The notes under the pieces: model-generated | Database searches by the model: none | What the model saw: only the letters and a program-made list of their open reading frames with translations | What the model was told of the DNA's origin: nothing | Position numbers and translations under genes: made by a program | Shown: positions 14,431 through 28,300 of the stretch, one piece after another | Position numbering within the stretch: position 1 is the first letter of the stretch | Layout: each line of letters opens with the position of its first letter | Source of the DNA: Glandiceps talaboti | Lineage: Eukaryota; Hemichordata; Enteropneusta; Spengelidae | Direction: 5' to 3' | Length of the DNA stretch: 64,000 bases | NCBI RefSeq assembly: GCF_964340395.1 | Contig: NC_135560.1 | Span: 9,867,098-9,931,097 of the forward strand

Positions 14431-15249
14431 TACATATTGCGTCAATACTGTAGTCTAGATGCTAATATGGTATCGAATCATCGCCGACCCAACAGATTGT
14501 CTGAGATTTTAATACCACTGATGTACCTAGACTATCAATATTGCACCAAATGCCATTGGTACAAAGCCTGGGTGTGATTACACTGTATTTGATTTCACAC
14601 TTCAATACAGTGTTTTGTTTTCAACAACCAAAGGAGTTCCTACCCACAGATTGCATGTATTTACACAAGCCTGAGTCACAGCAAACAATACTCAATATTG
14701 AAAGAATACAAAAAAAAGAAAGAAATTCTGCTAGGAACTACATTGCAGCTATAAACGCAGACATCATTAACAACATAATGCCTCCATTTGCGTAAAATGA
14801 TGATTCACGTAAGCGCTTTTTATGAGCAATTACCATCTTCAAAATGAGCCTAGTTTATTTCTTTCTTTTTTTGATTCAATGCAAACACTGAACATAGTTC
14901 TCTTGAGTCTTATTGAAGAAAAGAAAACTGCTAAGTCTACAATGAATATATTGAAAGACAGACATCAAACAAAGGAATCTTACTACACCTTACCGTAACT
15001 CCAAATAAAATGTCAAAGATCAAGATTAGTAAAGTCTGTGACTGGGACTAGCAAATAAGAGTTAAAGCTGTTATTCTATTACATCAATTCAAAACACATT
15101 GATGTGGAAATTATATACCACTCTCAAATGTTGGTATGTACTTAAATTCTTTCGTCTTAATCAAAATAGACTGCGTGAGCTGAATAAAATGTTGGAACTT
15201 GTTCAACTCAGCCTTCAAAAACAGTTACAGGTATATCGAGGCGGTTAGG

Positions 15250-15960
15250 TGACCGAGTATGTTGTTCCATTTCAACTCGTCCCATTCAAGTCGCCCCAAT
15301 TTCAACTCGCCCCAGTGTCAACTCACCCAAATTTCATCTCACCCCAATTTCAGTGCATTGGATTATTGGTCAATTATTTCTGTTTTATTTTTCAGTATCT
15401 GTTAACATCGAAGGTCTGCCGGGTTTTCTTACCAAAACGATGGAGGGATAATTTAATCAAAATGAGATTTCAATATATTGGACACAAGATGTTTTAACTT
15501 CTACCGTAATGTCTTTTAATTTTTATAACTAAAAAATCCGGAAACACAATCATGACCACATCACACTATAAATCCTAATGCAAGTATTCACAGGCTTCCG
15601 GGAATTGATCCAATCAAACTTTGTACTTTTATCATTTGACTCCCAGGCTGAGAAAACACAAAAGTTTTAGTAAGCTTTTTGATCAGATGGAAATCAAGAT
15701 GAACGATGGCCACAAATGGAATAGGCCTTTACATGTATATACCTTGTTTACATATTTTGCATGTAGGCGAATTCCCATTTTTCATACATAAACACATAAA
15801 TCATATTGCAAAAATATGCATATTACTTACTTAAGTATTTTTGATTTGAAAGGGATTGAGACGAATTGAAAATGGGACGAGTTAATATTGGAGTGAGTAA
15901 AATTGGGGTGAGTTGAAATTGGGACGAATTGAAATGGGATGAGTTGAAATTGTGCTGAAG
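15250..15960. mobile_element. Fold-back element with tandem subrepeats in both arms
   Basis: The left arm (15255-15355) holds about five variants of a 15-16-bp unit like ccccaatttcaactcg. The right arm (15850-15960) holds the reverse complement (cgagttgaaattgggg-like) about five times. The 490-bp middle shows no gene. This is the layout of fold-back transposons. Confidence 0.72.
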
Positions 15961-17034
15961 TGAATCACAATCATATTGGTTGTTAAATGTCAGGTCCTCT
16001 CTTGGTATGAGATTTACATATTATTGTATCTATCAATTATCTAGATATAATGTGTATCAATAGACCAATTCTCTTTCAATGAAAGGTTCATGCTTGAATA
16101 GGAACTCTTGCATAATCAACTGTTATTTCCATGGAAACAGCAAAAGGTAGCATTCTTTCAACACTATCCACATGTGTGTACTATTTTTTTTAAACTGATA
16201 TAAAATTCATGGATATAGTTTTAATTCAATCATATTTGTTTGTTGCTGCAGCTGATAACTGAGCAAAATTGCTTTTATAATTAACAAATTATTAAAACAA
16301 GTAATTTTAAGCATATTAAAAATTAAAGAAGATATAGTTTTTAATTAAATTCTATTTGTTTATTGATGATAGCCGAGCAAAATTACTTTAAAATTGCATG
16401 ATACTTCAATTGAAGTACAAAGTCCTACTCTTTCTTTCTTCTTTTTTTATTCATTTATTTATCTACATTTATTTGGGGGACCTATTAGTGCATATGATGT
16501 ATACACAAAGTAATATTAAATTTCAACTCATCTTGCTAACTGTTGTTTCGCGGCGTTTATGTGCAAATAATGCAACCGCAACGCTGGGAATTAATTTGTA
16601 AATTGACTAATTTTCAGCCTAAGGACATCTTTTCTTCCATTCTATGGCTCCCTTAAATCTTATGCCCTTACTGAGTTGTTGCCATAACAGTAGCTGAGGA
16701 GTTTCCGTTTTATCCAATAGTTTTTTTATCTACCGAAACCACCCCAGCGAGACCTTGAGTTTTTATTTCATTTCATTTCCGAGGCATTGATAACATGCAT
16801 TGACAGTGGTCACAAAATAATTACTCCGTTCCCCGGCTAGCTATTCTCAGACAACCGTCGGTCGTCTGCGCAGAGACGAACACCCCACCTCGACAGACGA
16901 TACGCCGTTGAACTGATGCTACACTACACGTACGTGTAACACCACACCACGGTGCGCTGACTTGATCTGCATTTGAAGGACACAGTTGAATAAAACTATT
17001 TATAACAAAAGACACCTGGCGAACATACCACTCA

Positions 17035-17100
17035 CCTGCAACAAGTTTCCAACAGTTCGCGGCACGGACGGACGGAAAACAGCTGCAATTGTTGTTTTGC
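17035..17100 (-). other. Possible untranslated first exon of the RCC1-repeat gene
   Basis: On the minus strand, a GC-rich stretch ends gttgcag directly followed by gtgagtgg, a strong donor at 17034. It has no ATG in a useful frame. A YY1-like aaaatggcg lies at about 17268, consistent with a promoter upstream. The link to the exon at 5555-6032 is inference: it is the only downstream minus-strand exon found. Confidence 0.35.
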
Positions 17101-18101
17101 GTAGAATGTAATATATTGGCAGTTTAAGTCAAATGGTGTTGACAACTACATCTAAATAGTGTAAGCAACAGTTGACTGGCTATCTTGAATGGCATTTCAT
17201 GGCTAGTTTGCATTTAAAAAGAAAACAAATTAAATAAAGGGTAGGGGACGAAACTAGAAAAAAGTGCAAAATGGCGATGCAATGGTTACAATTTTTTTAC
17301 CGCTGGTGGCGCACGACGCCACGAACGTTACTACTAGGCTTGTTTCAATATTATACTTGCAATTTAATGTACTTTTGGAAATTCACCCGTATATTTTGTT
17401 AGAGAAGACCTTAGGGACGATATCAATAATTCAATGTAGGATAAAAAATTAAAATCGTTTAGTTAGGCCTCAGTACCCACACCCATCCATCCTCGCCACA
17501 CCCTTATCTTAATTGGTTGTATTGTAATTGGCCAAAATTTAAAATTGTTTCAGATAGCAAAACCAGTGTGTAGTAGCATGTAGTACGATGAATTTAATGC
17601 CACTATGTAGTGAGAAAATTGTTCTATTGACACTTAGAGATGTGTAATATATTGAGGATTGTGAAATATTCTTTCTCTTTTTTTTTCAAGTTTTATTCCC
17701 TCTCATGCCATGAGTGATAGAAACAAAAATTCTTTCGTTGACGGGTTCGAGACCAATAGTTCATGTAGGATAAAAATAAACTCTTCTTAGTTTGGGGGTG
17801 GGGGGCGGTTGAGCCATTTTAGTGTACTATTAAAATGTTTTAATATTGTGTTTCTATATAAATTATACTTATCCATACAAACACCACACGGGAAGTAAAT
17901 AAATATGTGGTTTATTTACCCAAGTGTATAAAATGATTACAAAATAATGGTAACAAAAAAACAAAAGAGAGAAGGGTAAATGGGGAGTCAAGAAATAGCT
18001 TACAGCTAGTCTAGCCTGATCCCCGACATTGTACATTGCGAATGATAACAATAAGAGGGTTCAGTCATTAAGATGACTGAAAACATAACTGGGAGAGAGA
18101 G

Positions 18102-18348
<247 letters not shown>

Positions 18349-18426
18349 ACAAAAATAATTTTTACTACATGAAAAAGTCTAATACAATAAACGAAAAGTC
18401 TATACATCTGTAAGTTTACAATTCAA

Positions 18427-20047
18427 TCACCTGTACTGCTCTTCTAAATATTGTTTCAGAGATTTCCTAAAAATATGTTGGGAATTTTTCGATCTGATTT
18501 GAATAGGAATATCATTCCAAATTTTTGCACCTACGAATGAAATAGCAAACTGACCAGTATTTGTTCTCGCATGGTACGGGTAAAGATTTTGACGATGGCA
18601 GAGTCTCGAGTCATATTCATGTTTTTTGTCACTAAAATAATCGGACAAGATATGTGGTGAGTTTAAGTGAACCAGGCTGTAAATAAAAGAACCTATTAAG
18701 AGTTTGTGAAGCTTGTAAATATCTAGAATATTTAGCTGTATAAATAAAGGAGCCGAGTGTTCCATGTGAGATTTGAACAGCATCGTGCGAACAATCATTT
18801 TTTGAGCAGTTAGAATGCAATTCAGATATATTGGGTAAGTACTGCCCCAAACCTCTAGGCCGTAAGAAATATGGGGAAGTATAAAGGCATTGTACAAAAG
18901 TATTAAAATACTTAGTGGTAAAATGTGTCTTAGTCTATACAGAATTCCATATTTCTTCCTTGTGAGTATATTTATTCTGTCAATATGGTCAGACCAGCTG
19001 GTGAGGTGTTTATCTAATGAAATTCCAACAAACGAAACAACATCCACCTCTTTGATTTGATCGCCACGAATGACAATAGAACTAGTTACATCTATTTTTT
19101 GTTGTCGACTCCTAAAGATAATAAAATTAGTTTTATTTCTATTTATGGTTAATTTATTGCTAGCACACCAGAGTTGAACATCATGTAAATGATTTGATAC
19201 TGTAGTAAGATCAATGTGATATGGATTAGAAAAAGAATGGAAAAGATTGGAATCGTCTGCGAACAGTCGAAAAATCAAAGAATGTTGAAGACTTTTATAG
19301 ATCATTTATATAGATAAGAAATAAAGTGGGACCCAGAACTGAGCCTTGAGGTACACCATGACAAATTGTGGATTTTTGATCAGGGTCAGGTTGGTACTAT
19401 GTTTTTTTTCTAAAGCCGTACTGGTGCTTGTACAAAATATCGAAATTATCAAGGTAGGAAGTAATTTGTTTATTTATAGCTTTTTCAAAAACCTTGTTAA
19501 ACAAGGGCAGAATTGATATCGGTCTATAGTTTCCAACTATTTCCCTATCTCCTTTTTTGAAGATAGGCGTAACTTTTGCAATTTTTAGGGCTGTGGGAAA
19601 TACACCAATTGAAAACGAAATATTTATAATGTGGGCCTATGGCTTTGATATGACATCAGCTGCGTCGATAAGGAGCCTTGGGGGTAGATTATCCCATCCG
19701 CTAGCTTTTTTGCAATCTAAATTGGCTAAAAGTCTGGTTACCTCAAAGACAGTAACTGGTTGAAGAAAAAAGGAGTGTGGTAAAGATAAATCAAGATAAT
19801 CCCTATAATCACAAGATGCATGTGGAATATCGTTTGCCAACTTTTCACCAACTTGAACAAAAAAATCATTGAAACTCTGAACTACCTCAGCTGGGTCTGA
19901 CACAACACGTCCAGTACCATTTACATCAATATTTAAATTTTCTGGCAAGTTATCAGGAACGTATTTCTTACCCAAAAGATCATTCACAACATTCCAAATT
20001 TTGTTACTCTGGTTTACATTGTGACCGGGCTGAAGGCTTATGTACAT
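18427..20047 (-). mobile_element. Dead non-LTR (LINE) reverse transcriptase, 5'-truncated
   Basis: The minus strand encodes successive reverse-transcriptase blocks: KKASGWDNLP, GNYRPISILPLFNKVFEKA (about 19485-19540), HGVPQGSVLGPTLFL (about 19315-19365) and the catalytic FADDSNLF (about 19250). The C-terminal region (GLEVWGSTYP, GAKIWNDIPIQIRSK) follows. At least one stop (19637) and frame changes near 19400 and 19305 break it. No endonuclease domain is seen. The 3' end runs into a hexanucleotide (ATGTAT)n tail at 18200-18348, as in CR1/L2-like LINEs; the clade is inferred. Confidence 0.9.
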
Positions 20048-20108
20048 GTGATATCACATTATATGTAGTGTCTCTACGTATGGATGGTATATAATATAGA
20101 TTATATAG

Positions 20109-20195
<87 letters not shown>
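20109..20195. repeat. (TA)n microsatellite
   Basis: An uninterrupted TA tract of about 87 bp. Similar tracts occur at 20321-20381 and 20452-20535, separated by copies of one short palindromic sequence. Confidence 0.95.
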
Positions 20196-20199
<4 letters not shown>

Positions 20200-20254
20200 T
20201 CGGTGAGTATCAATCTGCTAAGACAGTGCTCTATACCGCAGTGGCAGAGCGCAA

Positions 20255-20317
20255 TAGTTTTGGTAGTACTGGAACTCTTTCTTGGTTGTAACCAAGAAAG
20301 AGTTCCAGTACTACCAA

Positions 20318-20322
<5 letters not shown>
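20255..20322. repeat. Perfect palindrome, 33-bp arms, 2-bp centre
   Basis: 20255-20287 (tagttttggtagtactgg...) and 20290-20322 (...ccagtactaccaaaacta) are exact reverse complements. A further direct copy of the right arm is at 20423-20454. All three abut (TA)n tracts. Confidence 0.93.

Positions 20323-20381
<59 letters not shown>
20321..20381. repeat. (TA)n microsatellite
   Basis: TA tract between the 20255-20322 palindrome and a short unique segment with gtgtctgatgatcgcaat. Confidence 0.95.
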
Positions 20382-20385
<4 letters not shown>

Positions 20386-20449
20386 TCTGATGATCGCAAT
20401 ATGCGTGAAACTCCGAGTTACACCCAAGAAAGAGTTCCAGTACTACCAA

Positions 20450-20451
<2 letters not shown>

Positions 20452-20535
<84 letters not shown>
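20452..20535. repeat. (TA)n microsatellite
   Basis: TA tract following the third copy of the ccagtactaccaaaacta sequence. Confidence 0.95.
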
Positions 20536-20539
<4 letters not shown>

Positions 20540-20559
20540 GCAGTACGCCGACACAGATG

Positions 20560-21919
20560 AAATACATTTGTTTGAAAAATAAAATGGCCCGATTACGAAG
20601 TACGAAAATACCCCTTGCTCAGCCTTGTCAGTGGTCGGAGTATCTACTACACTGGTTGTAATTAGACTGGCAAAAGTCCCTTGGGAGATTTTTTTGTTGC
20701 ATAATCTTTACATTTTGTTAAAATTTGTCATGTTTAATTTCAAATTTTGTGGAGGAAAATGTGGTCAACTTTTAAACAAATTTCACAGTTAATAGTGCTC
20801 TCCCATTTAGTGTTCACCGGTGACTATTCGACTATTCGGGTGAAAAGTTAAAATACAGAGTCAAAAACACCCCCCAAAAACCCCGCAGAAAACAAGTCTA
20901 GGGTGCCGCAATGGAGAGGTGCCAAGAGTCGAATCGGTCGGGACCGGTCACAAAATTAGTCTGTCAACGTAACACATGCAATATTCACCAATATTGTCAG
21001 ATTGAAATCGGTGACTCTATACGTTGAATTTAAATTGCGTTAATGTCTGGTGACCATGGATCGAAATAAAGAAATACTGGCGTTAATTCTTGGTGAATGC
21101 TGATCTAAGAGCCAGCAGGTGCCGTCAACGAAGCTGTTCTTGCAAAAATATAATTATGTTCTTACGCAATTCTTAAGTGGGTTTCCAACGGTAGAGGAAG
21201 GCATAGGAGAGAAAACAGGGAATAATTTGCGTTGGGGAAATCTCGATTTTATATTAATAGAGTGGGAGGAGAATACTTGGAATTGTGGGCGGAGGGGCGC
21301 ACATTGCCAACCAGTACGTCAAAATGAATTGATCGGGTGGGGAGTGGGTAAATAATTCTCAATATTGGGTGGGCAGTGGGGCTGGCGGGCAAGTTGAAAC
21401 CTACTGGGAGGGCTAGGGATGAAGGGGTAGATATCTTTCACCACCAGTGCCAGTGAATGTTATAATCTACGAACATCATAAATAGCTTTGGAAAATTCTC
21501 TAATTCATTATTATCTTTGTATTCAACACTATAGTGTTTTATATAAATCTATAATTATCTATTGTTTTCTGTTTGTTGTTTTTGACTCTATATAATGTTT
21601 TTTTTTTGTGTTTTTTTTTTACATTATTTCATGTCACATAAAATATACTAAGACTATACCATACGAACAGCTATTAGTATTACGGTATTAACACCCTCCT
21701 TTACTTTATTTTATTGGAGGAGGGGGGGGGGCTATTCTAGTAATAACATTATTTTGGGTTTGAAAAACATATAATTATTGAAAATCACAAATTTTCCCGT
21801 TGGCTGCACTTGAAGAGGAGTAACATCACCCATTTACATGATTTAGAGTGGTCCCCTTGGTTTTCACCTGGTTTTCACTGAGAGAAATTGCATTTTTCGG
21901 TAAACTTAAGAGGCTCGAA
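20560..21919. other. Gene-free stretch upstream of MSH3
   Basis: Includes a locally G-rich segment (about 21180-21430) with repeated gtgggg and gggtgg runs. No DHFR-like or other exon was recognised. Confidence 0.4.
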
Positions 21920-22100
21920 CGCCCCAACTTCCTGTTAATTAGACACTTGGCATGTCAAGATGGCGCGCTAAATCAAAGGTGATTTCAGGTCCTGATGTAA
22001 CATGGCTGTATATGGCCGTCCCCTTTGAATCACTACATTGTACATTTAGCCTCAGCCAGTCGGATAACCTGTTTAAAGTGTGTGGCACAAGAATTCGAGT
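21920..22100 (+). promoter_or_regulatory. Probable MSH3 promoter and 5' UTR
   Basis: The sequence just upstream of the MSH3 ATG has an ETS-like site (acttcctgtt, about 21928) and a YY1-like caagatggcgcgc (21956-21968), more GC-rich than its surroundings. Both motifs are common in TATA-less housekeeping promoters. No TATA box was seen. The transcription start is inferred. Confidence 0.45.
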
Positions 22101-22316
22101 ATGCCGAAGCCTAATTTAGGAAAGCTTCGTAAAAGCTCCGGTGATACCAGTTCGCCGGCCTCCTCTGCCTCTGACACCAAAACACAAGTTACTTTGTCGA
22201 GATTCTTCAGTCCGTGTACCTCGCAGAAGAAAGAGAGTACGGCGGGGCAAGAAAATAACATAGATGCCAAAACATCGTCGTCCGGCACTCAGAGTCCAGA
22301 AAGGCACATCAAAACG
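22101..22316 (+). CDS. MSH3: MSH3 exon 1
   Basis: Residues 1-72, ending in phase 0 before gtgagt. The ATG at 22101 is chosen because the next eight codons and the PIP box (QVTLSRFF, residues 29-36, PCNA binding) follow in frame. This is a low-complexity Ser/Thr-rich tail, as in other MSH3 and MSH6 N termini. Confidence 0.93.
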
Positions 22317-25300
22317 GTGAGTCGTGTATAGACACTTGTGACCTGAAATTTGCAGGGTATGAAACTTGGGACTGCCATGGCATGCGAAAGGTTTTTTTAA
22401 AAAAATCTATGTTTCTATTATTTGGCTGTATATAATTATTATCGATGATTTTGTTGTTGTTGACATTCTGAACATACTATGGGTTACACATGTCATGCAC
22501 TGTCACAACGAACGATATTGTAGTGAAATATTTGTGAAGCTGGACAATTGGACAAATATTTGTATGCAGTATATCACACTGGTAATGAGTGATACATATG
22601 TATTTGTAATAACACGTTTATTAAATCATTTATGCCATGTACTTATTCATTTGATATTTTTACATACATACATGTAGTAGTCAATAAATCTCAACAATAT
22701 TGTAGCCTGACACCCTATATTTAGGGTGTACTATGTAGAGTTTACAGAAACCAAGTCATTACATGGTTAAAACTTTATTATCATAATGGGGTCCTGGTAG
22801 GACAGAAGTTACCATATGAAGGATTTAATTCTGTAAGCTTACAGAGGTTGCAGGGATTGTATGATCCCCAGGGAGTCGAGGACAATGTATACCTGGGATT
22901 GTTTAACAGCTACTGTACCAATATACTATAGGTTTGTGGCAGGGGTAATAATTATCCAATGGAATTGTATACAGTATAGTGTCATTTTCTTTTTAAAGGC
23001 ACTTATATTAAAACTGTGTTCCATTAGTGCTGTTACTTTATTATTACATTACAGTTGAATATGACATGTGTGTAGAACTGTAATTTTAAAAAAAAATTAT
23101 TTACAGAACTGTGTAATTTGCCTTATCTATTAGTTTCCAGAATATAGGTTTGTTGTGCATGGAAAATCAAAAGATAATAAAAATTACATTGATATTAGGT
23201 ATAGGCATGTTATTTGTGTGTCCAATGGGTGAGTTCAGAATAAAAGCAGTTTGCAATCCGTTAACTATCCATGGCGCTAATCTGTGACTATGCTTACTCT
23301 CATAGTAGACAAGAGCTAGCGCAGTCACATATTCAGCACCATGGACAATCTAGCTAACAGATTGCAAACAGCTTTTATTCTGAACTCACCCACTGTCTTT
23401 GAGGTACATGTATATTGTATATAAATAATGCATTGTCTTCCCATTGTGGTATCCTTTCAGGTCAAAGTTCACTCACCATTCAGGAAGAGAAGCAGTAATG
23501 ATGATAGTCAGACACCAGTAAGCAAGAAAGCTAAATTAGAAAAGGATAGTCCCCCTCCTGCCAAGGTGAACCAGGGATTGGAAGGTATGACATTATACAA
23601 AAATTTGTCAAAATTATGCTTTTAGCTAGACTAAATTATTATTGGTGAAATTTAACAACAAACACCGTCGTAACACCTTAACGATGGTCAAGCAGTCATA
23701 ACACCTTAAAACTGATACACAATGTAGGTCAGTCCGTCAGTTGAAAATTAAAAACAGTAATAACATAAAGTAAGTGAGTATCTGTTTGTGATACGTTGAA
23801 TTCATAATCATACTTTAACAGTCTGAATGACTTAGAAATAGCAGTTATAATTGAAGCCATGTGTTTCATTAAAATTCAGCAATAAATGATTATTAATGCT
23901 CAGGTACATGTTCATAGGGTGACAATCAGTGATGTTGTGATATTTTTCTAACTCTGCCGTAGAGGTCAATTTTTCTTCACCAGATTAAAGAGATATAGGG
24001 TTGGTCAGGTCATGAAAAACTTAGAAATTAAGTACTGCTGCCTTTACGTATAGTAGTAGCTCCATTTGTTGTAGTGGTCTTGATTTTCTGTGATCTACAT
24101 GAAACAACCTAGGTAGTATAATATTGTAGAATATAACAGAGATTGAAAACCGTGGTAAATAGAGTAAATCAGGTGTTTTTCTCTATCAGATTAAAAACCA
24201 TCTTCAGGTAAAGTACTGTTAAAAGGTGATGGCTGTGGCAAAATACTTTAATATATCTCTTTCTCCCAAAGGGATATTTGTCTGTACACAAGTGATTACT
24301 AGTTGGAGAAAAACAGGATTTCTCAATTTGATGTTGCACATAATGTTATTTTAATCAGTTTTATGTTACACATACATTATGTTATTTACTTTGTTCGTAG
24401 GTACTCCTTCAACTTCAAGTAAAGTAAGTATATCTAGTGATACTCTGTCCAAACTAGGAGGCTTTTCTGCAAGTAGTGGTAATACTTCTGAACTGGAGAA
24501 AACATCTAACCAAACAATTAGACAAAGATCTACTGCAGCAAGTTCTGCTGAATCTAAGCGTGTTTCCTTAAATAGAAGAACTTCCACATCCAATGGCAAC
24601 AGTGGAAATGATGATGCACAATCTGATAGCCAAGATGATATGGAGATACAAGATCAACCTATGAAAGCCAAGGTCAAAGGCATATTTGGAGTAGAATCCA
24701 AAAGTAGAGGGAAAATAGAGGGTACATGTAGTGTGAAGGCTTCACGGAGCAAATCAAAGTATACACCACTTGAAGTACAATTTATGGAAATCAAGGAACA
24801 ATACCCACATTCTGTCTTATTTGTTGAATGCGGATATAAATACAGATTCTTTGGTGAAGATGCACAGGTGAGATATATGTCAAATTTAGTAAAAACACCA
24901 GGGGTACCTATTGTCAGCCTTTGTGGAGCTGCAACAAACCGCACACACTATTTTAGTCATACATTCTGACATATGATATTAAGAAAATAGTTTAGGTAGA
25001 CTCCATTTCAATGCACAAACAAACAAACATGATTATGATACGAGATGAATTTGATGTAAGTATAGTCTAGTTAACATTTAGGTAATAGTGGTGCCTCAAG
25101 TTGGTTCTAGTCTGTTTACTCCGTTTATCTACGGAGCTGATCTGTGACTCTGATAGCTGTTGTACACTCAGTTTGTTAATAGAATCCTATATGAAGTGGA
25201 TGTTGTGATTTGAAAATATTCCCATAAGCTGATTGGCTGCAGTGAGGAGTGATTACACTCATCAGACTGCATTGCATATCTTGCAGTCAAATGAAGTCAT

Positions 25301-28300
25301 TATGTAAATGTACATGTGTAACAATGCATGTTGTAGTTGTGCTTTGTGGAGACATTGAGTAACCAGAAACTAAATTCTGTACTTTCTGTTTGAATGTATA
25401 CTACTTATGTTTGCTTTCATGTGGTATAATAACCCATTTTGTTACTGACCACCAATTTCTTCAACAGATTGCAGCCAAAGAACTGAATATATTCTGTCAC
25501 TTAGATCATAACTTCATGACGGCCAGTATACCGGTACACAGACTATTTGTACATGTGACAAGACTAGTCAGTGCTGGCTATAAAGTTGGAGTTGTCAAGC
25601 AAACAGAGACTGCTGCTTTGAAAGCTGCTGGTGACAACAAAAGTGGACCATTTACAAGAAAATTAACAGCTTTGTACACCAAGTCAACACTCATTGGAGA
25701 AGATATCCTTTTATTTAGTGCACTGTAGACAAATGGTTGGTGAATGGTATGCAACATTTGCCATCCATTCTCCAGGATTGCACTCAATCAATTGATGAAA
25801 AATACTGAAAGAGGGTAGCCCAGGTGATGAGGTCAAGCTTCTGTAATGCCCAACATACCATTTTATTGCATTATGTCGGCAGCTAGTCTGTAAGGTGATG
25901 TTGTAGCTTAAATTTTGCTAGATGTAGGTTGAGGGCGCTCGCACATGCGCATGGGAAGGAAACAAAGTTTTGAAGTGTGCCTTTTGGGCCAACGTGTGTG
26001 GGAAGAAATATTCCACATTATTACTTGACTACAGACGAGTTAACCCCGATAACAGAGGTTCGTACTTACTTTAGACCTTTGTGAAACACTTTTAGGTATT
26101 TTGAATGTAAATGATCGACTTTTAGATCTGTTTTGTTGCAAGTTATCATTGCCACTACCATCGATTGTCATCGTCACATGTTTGCACCGGATGTGAATTT
26201 TACCATCGTGAGATACAGAATATTGAAGGACTTTGACTTTGATATTAGACCTTGCGAGATATCTTATGAATAGTTGTAAGTTCTTATCATGTTTTTGAGT
26301 ACTATTACTGTTCTAGAACTCCTGTAAGTACACATAACTTAGTAACAGTGTTAAAGTATTGGAGTCGATTTCTCATTCATGTCAATAGGTGGCGCTATCC
26401 ACCTAAGTTATTACTAGAGATTTGAAGTGTTGTATTTTGTATTTACAAGTGTTATTTATTGTGTTATTTTCAGTTTACGTGTCTGCGACATAGTGTGCCA
26501 CAGTGTGTGATTACGTTTCATTACGTGATTATAAGCATTCAAGTATGACAAGTCTACAGTAAATAAAGTTTCAAGTTACTGTGAAACCAAGGTGTCAATT
26601 ATTGTCGATGCTACTACATAGTAAACTCTGTGGTGGAATAACTTGAACATAAGAAGAGAGAGTAAACCGTTGATGTAATGTGAAACTGTAAGAAGATACA
26701 TCAAACTCTCAATATCTGTTCCAAGAAAACAAGGTAACTCAACTCAAGACTCAACCAGATATTTGGGTGTATACTCAATGTGAGAAGATAAAGTGAACTC
26801 TTCAATTCTGTTTGATGAGAAGAAAAGAAAGAAGTTAACTCTAAACAACAGGTGTGTCAATATTTAATTGCACAACAGAAGTTTATCAGCCATGGCAGGT
26901 ATAGAACCAGATGAGTCTATTGTAACGATGCGTGAAAGAAGGCAAGTAGCCTACGACCAGGCAGTAAGGGAGCTTGAAGATATTATCGAAGCTCTGAACA
27001 ATTTGTTAAGGGTGCATGGTAGTAAAGCACAGGTTTTAGAACATCACAAGCAGTTTCTAAGACTTTATGATCAATATCTCACTGCTGAGAATGACTTGTA
27101 TTACTGTCTTTCTGAGCATGACCAAGGTTTCTACAGTCTCATGTTTGCTGGCAGACGTAGTTATGTGAGGGAAATGCAAACATCTGTCGAGAATTATTTT
27201 GGCCGTTTTATAGACCCAGAAGACAGTGCATCCCAAACTAGTGGCAAGACCAGTAAATCGAAGTCCAGTAGAGGCTCCAGATATTCTACAACATCATTGT
27301 TGCGGCTACAAGAGGAACAGAAGCAGGCAGAAATTAATGTACGTAAGTCAGCTTTAGAAGAAAAACTCCGGTTAGACATTCAAGGCAAAAGGCTTGAAAT
27401 GGAATTAGAAATGTCAAGACTACAACTGGGGAAATTGGAAGAAGAGTTCAGACTAAAGCAGGAAATGGCTGTCAGTAATGCCCGCACACAAGTCTTGGAG
27501 CGTTTTGAAGAAAATGTAAATGGTAGCTGTCTTGACACTCAAATCACAAGGCCTGAGTCAATCAAGCATAGAGTTGATGTAAAACCCAAGTCAAGTGGTA
27601 CCAAGTTACTACCCGAGTCAAGGAGGCAACCAGTAGACACTACAGCTGAAGTAAGAGATTATGTTTATTCATTGCCTGAGCCAAGTCAGCCTAGAACAAA
27701 GACAAGAAATCCGCAAATGGAGACTTTACAGCAACCTGAAGGAGTACAATCTCACCTTGTTAGCGGATTCAGCAGATACAGTAGACCAGATGAACACAGT
27801 AATTATACAATTCGAGCTCCAGAGACAATACCCATGTCAATTGATCGTCCTGTTGGTAATGGTACTGTCCAGCGTCCAGAAGTACCTGTGTCAACACAAC
27901 CAGTATCTTCAGTAGTTCAGCATGCAGGTACACAGAACATAGGTGAAATGACCGCACGTTGTATTACAAAGGAACTTAGAAAACCACAGGTTGAGTTGAG
28001 TAAATTTGGAGGAAATCCCATGGACTTTCCTAGATTTCTACGCCAGTTCACTACCAGGATAGTAGCCTACACAGATTCTGATGATGAAAGAATGAGCTAC
28101 TTAGAACAATATACGACAGGCGAAGCACATAAGATCATATTGGGTTACTCACACTTGAATAGTGACATAGGCTATTCCAAGGCTATGGTAGAATTGAAAA
28201 CCAGATATGGAGATCCAGAAGTTGTTGCTGCTGCATACATTAAGAAGGCCTTGAATTGGCCAGCAATCAAATCAGATGATGCTAAAGCACTCGATGATTA

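Larger units (their letters stand above)
6033..17034. other. Gene-free stretch, probable intron of the RCC1-repeat gene
   Basis: No coding exon recognised on either strand. Holds the repeats listed separately, a C-homopolymer at about 8785-8803, and short ORFs without domain signals. Interpreting it as one large first intron depends on the candidate first exon at 17035-17100. Confidence 0.35.

Noticed and set aside
14541-14795. 84-codon ORF as a gene
   Set aside because: No motif, no homology that I can recall, ordinary AT-rich composition; likely chance.
16821-17015. 64-codon minus-strand ORF next to the candidate first exon
   Set aside because: It starts after the gtgagt donor, so would be intronic; the sequence has no domain signal and GC-rich DNA gives open frames by chance.
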